Assembly (NCBI GenBank): GCA_015488875.1
Contig: WFMX01000069.1
Location: 1-8,389, forward strand
Reading direction: 5' to 3'
Origin: Campylobacterota bacterium
Lineage (GTDB): Bacteria > Campylobacterota > Campylobacteria > Campylobacterales > Sulfurovaceae
Length of the DNA stretch: 8,389 bases
The notes beneath the pieces are model-generated. The model was not told the origin of the DNA, made no database searches, and saw only the letters and a list, made by a program, of their open reading frames with translations. A program made the position numbers and the translations under genes. Numbering within the stretch: position 1 is the stretch's first letter; every line of letters begins with the position of its first letter. Positions 5,343 through 8,389 of this stretch are shown piece after piece.

Positions 5343-6391
5343 TGAAGATACTAGTATCTGCCCTTGAGCCATCATCAAATCTACATCTATCCGAGGTGCT
5401 TAAGCATACCAAAGATATAGAACTGTTGGGTATATTTGACAGTTCATTGGACAGTGCTAGATGCAAACCTATCTATGATATCTCCGATATGGCTATCATG
5501 GGTGTAGTAGATGCCATCAAAAAGCTTCGATGGTTCTTTAAGGTAGCTGATGAGATGGTAGAGTTAGCAGCCCAAGCTGACAAAATACTACTCATGGATA
5601 GCTCAGGCTTCAATCTCCCATTGGCAAAAAAGCTAAAAAAAGCCTATCCAGATAAAGAGATCATCTACTATATACTTCCGCAGATATGGGTCACACGCCC
5701 AAAAAGAGTCAAAAAGATAGAGGCATATTGCGATAGGCTACTAGGGATACTACCATTTGAGATAGAGTACTATAGCGACAAAGCACTATATGTAGGACAC
5801 CCCCTGCTCGATGAGATAGATATCACTAGCTATAGACCTCCAGAAGAGAACACTATATCGTATCTACCAGGTTCAAGAAGAGGAGAGATATCCAAGCTGA
5901 TGCCTATCTATAGAGAGCTTAGAGAGAAGTTGCCATCACATAGAGCTCTGCTAGTAGTGCCTAGCTCTTTCGATGATGAGAAAGTGACGGAGCTATATGG
6001 GGATACAGATGGTTTTGAACTGAGCAGAGATACACATTCATCACTCCAAAGCTCTAGTTTTGCATACATATGTAGTGGGACGGCCACACTAGAGGCAGCA
6101 CTTATAGGTACACCATTTACTCTCAACTATATAGCTAAAAGTATAGATTTTTTCATAGGAACGAAACTGTTGGGACTCAAGCAGATAGGCTTGGCAAACA
6201 TCATCTTCGAGCGACACAACGGTACGACACTGCACAACGAAATCATCCAAGACGAAGTGACAGTAGACAATCTACTGCTAGAGTATGAGAGTTTTGATAG
6301 AGATATATTTGCAGATAGATCAAAAGAACTCAGAGAGTATCTAAGTCATGGTAGCAGTCTCAATGTGGCAAATATATTGGAGGAGATATAG
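5342..6391 (+). CDS. lpxB: Lipid-A-disaccharide synthase
   Basis: LpxB joins UDP-2,3-diacylglucosamine to lipid X (2,3-diacylglucosamine 1-phosphate), releasing UDP and forming the lipid A disaccharide at the inner-membrane face. The 349-residue product is shorter than the 382-residue E. coli enzyme. It keeps the GT-B glycosyltransferase landmarks VGHPLLDE (151-158), LPGSRRGEI (175-183) and SGTATLEAAL (245-254), followed by GTPFTLNYIAK (256-266). The N-terminal loop reads ALEPSSNLHLSEVL (7-20) rather than AGExSGDLHA, a form I associate with Campylobacterota. The ATG shares its first base with the helicase stop (TGATG) and has no separate strong ribosome site, so translation probably depends on ribosomes finishing the helicase. 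No other lipid A gene is nearby. All 33 isoleucines use ATA or ATC. Confidence 0.95.
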   Translation: MKILVSALEPSSNLHLSEVLKHTKDIELLGIFDSSLDSARCKPIYDISDMAIMGVVDAIKKLRWFFKVADEMVELAAQADKILLMDSSGFNLPLAKKLKKAYPDKEIIYYILPQIWVTRPKRVKKIEAYCDRLLGILPFEIEYYSDKALYVGHPLLDEIDITSYRPPEENTISYLPGSRRGEISKLMPIYRELREKLPSHRALLVVPSSFDDEKVTELYGDTDGFELSRDTHSSLQSSSFAYICSGTATLEAALIGTPFTLNYIAKSIDFFIGTKLLGLKQIGLANIIFERHNGTTLHNEIIQDEVTVDNLLLEYESFDRDIFADRSKELREYLSHGSSLNVANILEEI

Positions 6392-6414
6392 ATCCTCTCC
6401 TATAGAGACTAGGA
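6379..6414 (+). other. Two tandem small hairpins at the lpxB end
   Basis: GAGGA (6380-6384) pairs with TCCTC (6393-6397), with the lpxB TAG stop (6389-6391) in the loop. Immediately after, TCCTA (6398-6402) pairs with TAGGA (6410-6414). No T-run follows, so they are not obvious intrinsic terminators. The first repeats the stop-in-loop layout seen at 3611-3638. Confidence 0.3.
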
Positions 6415-6507
6415 AGCTTAGAAAATAAAACCTATAAAATTTCTGGACAAGGCTAAAGTCATCGTATCCAATTATCCTAAAATTTGCTTTTCATTTAGGA
6501 ACTTCAT

Positions 6508-6539
6508 AAGACTAAAACCTATGTCTTGCTTGTTTTTTT
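6508..6539 (+). terminator. Candidate intrinsic terminator of the helicase-lpxB operon
   Basis: AAGAC (6508-6512) pairs with GTCTT (6523-6527) across a ten-base loop. It is followed by GCTTG and an uninterrupted T7 run (6533-6539). The stem is short and the T-run begins five bases after it, so this is a weak candidate, but it is the only stem plus T-run in the spacer. Confidence 0.35.
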
Positions 6540-6615
6540 GCTTCATAATATGTAGATTTTATTTTTCTACGATACCTCACGCACCTCGTATCATTTTGAT
6601 TATAAAAATTTATGT

Positions 6616-6621
6616 TAAAAT
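6616..6621 (+). promoter_or_regulatory. Possible -10 box for the cyclase gene
   Basis: TAAAAT sits 36 bases before the ATG at 6658. TTGATT at 6596-6601 could be a -35 element but the 14-base spacing is too short. The ribosome site is GGAG at 6645-6648, nine bases from the start. Confidence 0.3.
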
Positions 6622-6657
6622 ATACACGGATATAGTCAAACTCTGGAGAGTTACAAA

Positions 6658-7548
6658 ATGGAATTACAAAAGATATTAGTCGTAGATGATACGGAGATAA
6701 ATATAGAGATACTCAATGAGTTGCTCAATGAGACTTACGCAGTTTTATCAGCAATTGATGGCGAGTTTGCATTGGAGATTGCACGAGATGATAAGCCTGA
6801 TTTGATCTTACTTGATATCATGATGCCAGAGATGGATGGGCTAGAAGTGTGTAGAAGACTCAAGGAGAGTGAAATTACAAAAGAGATACCAGTGATATTT
6901 ATAACTGCAAAAACAGATGAAGAGACTATAGAAGAGGCGTATAGGGTTGGTGGAGTTGATTATGTTACGAAGCCATTTAAGCCTAGAGAACTACTAGTGA
7001 GAGTCAAAAAAGAGCTAAAGCTCATAGAGTTGATGAAAGAGCTAAAGCTACTTGCATCTACTGATTCACTTACCAAGCTTTATAACAGAAGATATTTTAC
7101 TCTAATGGCAGAGCATACTTTTGATTTAGCAAAGAGAGAAGATGCTGATCTCTCTACTATCATGCTAGATATAGATAAATTTAAAAATGTCAATGATACA
7201 TATGGTCATCATGTAGGTGATGATGTGATCGTAGCCATTTCCAATCTTCTCTCAAACACTCAACGAAAGCCAGATATCATATGTCGATATGGCGGAGAAG
7301 AGTTTGTGATACTTCTTCCAAATACTGCACTTGATGGTGCCAAAGTCGTAGCAGAGAAGCTTAGAGAAGCAGTCGAATCATTAGTAATCAAACTTCATTC
7401 GGATATCACACTAAAAATTACTATCAGTTTAGGGGTAGCACAAGTCAACACTAAAGAACATAAGAATATCGAATATGCACTGAAAGAGGCGGATGACGCA
7501 CTTTATAGAGCAAAGGATAGTGGTAGAAATAGAGTCTGCATTTCCTAA
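6658..7548 (+). CDS. Response-regulator diguanylate cyclase (REC-GGDEF)
   Basis: This 296-residue cytoplasmic protein makes cyclic di-GMP from two GTP when its receiver domain is phosphorylated. The REC domain (about 5-120) has Asp10 and Asp11 in the acidic pocket, phospho-acceptor Asp53, Thr83 and Lys105. A short helical linker (about 112-133, rich in KEL repeats) leads to the GGDEF domain (about 134-296). The active site reads GGEEF (212-216), a functional variant, and metal ligand Asp171 is in LDIDKFKNVND. The product-inhibition I-site RxxD is present as Arg203-Lys-Pro-Asp206, exactly five residues before GGEEF. It therefore looks catalytically competent, PleD/WspR-like but with one REC domain. 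The next gene starts 12 bases on and probably encodes its sensor. ATT codes for 6 of 27 isoleucines, unlike the helicase and lpxB genes. Confidence 0.95.
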   Translation: MELQKILVVDDTEINIEILNELLNETYAVLSAIDGEFALEIARDDKPDLILLDIMMPEMDGLEVCRRLKESEITKEIPVIFITAKTDEETIEEAYRVGGVDYVTKPFKPRELLVRVKKELKLIELMKELKLLASTDSLTKLYNRRYFTLMAEHTFDLAKREDADLSTIMLDIDKFKNVNDTYGHHVGDDVIVAISNLLSNTQRKPDIICRYGGEEFVILLPNTALDGAKVVAEKLREAVESLVIKLHSDITLKITISLGVAQVNTKEHKNIEYALKEADDALYRAKDSGRNRVCIS

Positions 7549-7555
7549 CAAAGGA
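7543..7555 (+). promoter_or_regulatory. Stop-codon hairpin over the sensor gene ribosome site
   Basis: TCCT (7543-7546) pairs with AGGA (7552-7555) around a five-base loop. AGGA is the Shine-Dalgarno core of the gene at 7561, and TCCT runs into the TAA stop of the cyclase (7546-7548). A ribosome ending the cyclase would open the stem, a layout suited to translational coupling. The stem has only four pairs. Confidence 0.3.
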
Positions 7556-7560
7556 TCTAA

Positions 7561-8389
7561 ATGAATAAAAATAGTCTTTTTAGTAACCATATATGGATAC
7601 TTCTCATTATTATACTTTTTACTGCAAATTTGCAGGGGCTAAGTGAGTTGAAATTAACTCAAGAAGAGAAAGCATTTTTGAGATCACATCATAAAATTAC
7701 CGTTCATATGGAAGACAACTATGCACCTTTTTCTGATATAGATAGTAATGGTAAGTTTGTAGGATATTCGATTGATTATGCCAATATGGTAGCCAAAAAG
7801 CTAGGAGTTGAGTTTACCTATAATAAAAATGAGAATTGGGATCAGGCGATAGCTCATCTAAAAAATAAAAAGATTGATATCATTGCACAAGCCATCAATA
7901 CTAAACAGCGACAAAAATTTGCCCTATTTACCAAAGACTATATGAGATACCATCAAGCCATTGTAGTCAAAAAAAGAAATAGAGACTTATCTACTATGGA
8001 TAAGTTAAAAGGAAAAAAAGTTGGTATTGTCAAGGGCTATAATAGTGAAAAAGTTATTATACATACTTATCCTTATATTAAACTCATTGATTTTCGTGAC
8101 AATGAAACACTTTTAAATGCAGTTTTATTAGACAAAGTAGATGCTGCTATCTCTACACACCAAGTGATGCAACATAGTATCAATGCCATGTTTTTAAAAA
8201 ATATCATTAGTATCCCAATTTTAAACAATCCAAATCTACCCATATCTGCAGAAGCATTTGCTATAAGGAATGACTATCCACTACTGTATAGTGCTATAAA
8301 AAAAGTGTTTGAGTCCATAACTGATGATGAAATAGACAAGGTAGAGTTGAAATGGTTTGATCAAGCCAATAAAGGGAGAGTAGATAAAA
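7561..8389 (+). CDS. Periplasmic solute-binding sensor protein, cut by window end
   Basis: The frame starts at ATG 7561, with AAAGGA five bases upstream, and stays open for 276 codons to the window edge. The N-terminus has a hydrophobic stretch (11-22) that is a signal peptide or membrane anchor, perhaps cut near LQG at 24-26. Residues about 44-268 form a family-3 solute-binding domain (SBP_bac_3, PF00497). Recognisable parts are LTQEEKAFLRSHHKITV (32-48), the APF after Tyr54, the GYSIDYANMVAKKLG core (68-82), KIDIIAQ (104-110) and the closing ELKWF (262-266). The LTxEE lead-in and the KW ending are typical of sensor proteins (BvgS/EvgS-like kinases or GGDEF/EAL proteins) rather than free transport proteins. 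A membrane helix and PAS, kinase or GGDEF domains are expected beyond the window but not seen. It lies 12 bases after the cyclase and likely shares its transcript. ATT codes for 13 of 30 isoleucines. Confidence 0.88.
   Translation, partial: MNKNSLFSNHIWILLIIILFTANLQGLSELKLTQEEKAFLRSHHKITVHMEDNYAPFSDIDSNGKFVGYSIDYANMVAKKLGVEFTYNKNENWDQAIAHLKNKKIDIIAQAINTKQRQKFALFTKDYMRYHQAIVVKKRNRDLSTMDKLKGKKVGIVKGYNSEKVIIHTYPYIKLIDFRDNETLLNAVLLDKVDAAISTHQVMQHSINAMFLKNIISIPILNNPNLPISAEAFAIRNDYPLLYSAIKKVFESITDDEIDKVELKWFDQANKGRVDK

Larger units (their letters stand above)
6392..6657. other. 266-bp spacer between lpxB and the cyclase gene
   Basis: This stretch is AT-rich with no convincing gene. In order it holds TAAAACCTAT (6426-6435, repeated at 6513-6522), a 7-bp hairpin TCCTAAA (6475-6481) with TTTAGGA (6494-6500), a candidate terminator at 6508-6539, a 5-bp hairpin GTAGA (6552-6556) with TCTAC (6566-6570), another of GATAC (6571-6575) with GTATC (6588-6592), and promoter-like sequence near 6616. 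CTTCATAA occurs at 6502 and 6541. A small RNA is possible but unsupported. Confidence 0.5.

Noticed and set aside
4007..5466. Open frames at 4007-4510 (-) and 5200-5466 (-)
   Set aside because: They are antisense to the helicase and the lpxB start. The second mirrors the repetitive Arg/Gly tail, giving an implausible Cys/His-rich product.
5908..6126. Open frame of 72 codons on the - strand
   Set aside because: It is antisense within conserved parts of lpxB, including the LPGSRR to SGTATLE interval.
6379..6414. Classical intrinsic terminator directly after lpxB
   Set aside because: The stems are short and are followed by A-rich sequence, not a T-run. The stem plus T7 at 6508-6539 is the better candidate.
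6521..6679. Short + strand frame of 52 codons from ATG 6521
   Set aside because: It has no ribosome site, overlaps the cyclase start out of frame, and begins inside the candidate terminator stem.

Overview
The window looks like chromosomal DNA from a Campylobacterota (epsilonproteobacterial) Gram-negative. This rests on AT-rich composition, strong use of ATA, CTA and AGA codons, A/T-rich -10 boxes without clear -35 boxes, and an LpxB whose N-terminus reads ALEPSSNLH in place of the usual AGExSGD. The assignment is an inference; no rRNA or tRNA gene is present to confirm it.

Layout. Positions 1-394 hold no gene but are dense in inverted repeats: a perfect 21-bp terminal-type inverted repeat bounds about 200 bp of hairpins, and a second inverted repeat module overlaps it. 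Next is a small heat-shock protein of the Hsp20 family with an apparent Sec signal peptide (443-967, +). It converges on a DUF819-family polytopic membrane protein (996-2159, -), and the two gene ends share a three-armed set of alternative hairpins. From a divergent 112-bp spacer runs an exported SH3b-NlpC/P60 cysteine peptidase (2272-3624, +). After a 254-bp spacer come a DEAD-box RNA helicase (3879-5342, +) and lpxB (5342-6391, +), which overlap by one base in a TGATG junction and probably form one operon. A 266-bp spacer rich in small hairpins leads to a REC-GGDEF diguanylate cyclase (6658-7548, +). Twelve bases later begins a periplasmic solute-binding-domain protein (7561 to the window end, +), which is cut by the window edge and is probably a membrane sensor.

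How the parts relate. Four genes concern the envelope: periplasmic Hsp20, DUF819 transporter-like protein, peptidoglycan peptidase and lipid A disaccharide synthase. The last two genes look like a signalling pair, with a periplasmic ligand sensor and a response-regulator cyclase making c-di-GMP. Their codon use differs from the helicase and lpxB: ATT is used for 0 of 72 isoleucines in helicase plus LpxB, but for 6 of 27 in the cyclase and 13 of 30 in the sensor fragment.

I see no CRISPR array, no complete insertion sequence and no obvious defence system. The least explained parts are the repeat-rich first 340 bp, the possible RNA switches before the hsp20 and helicase genes, and the hairpins that place stop codons in their loops at several gene ends.
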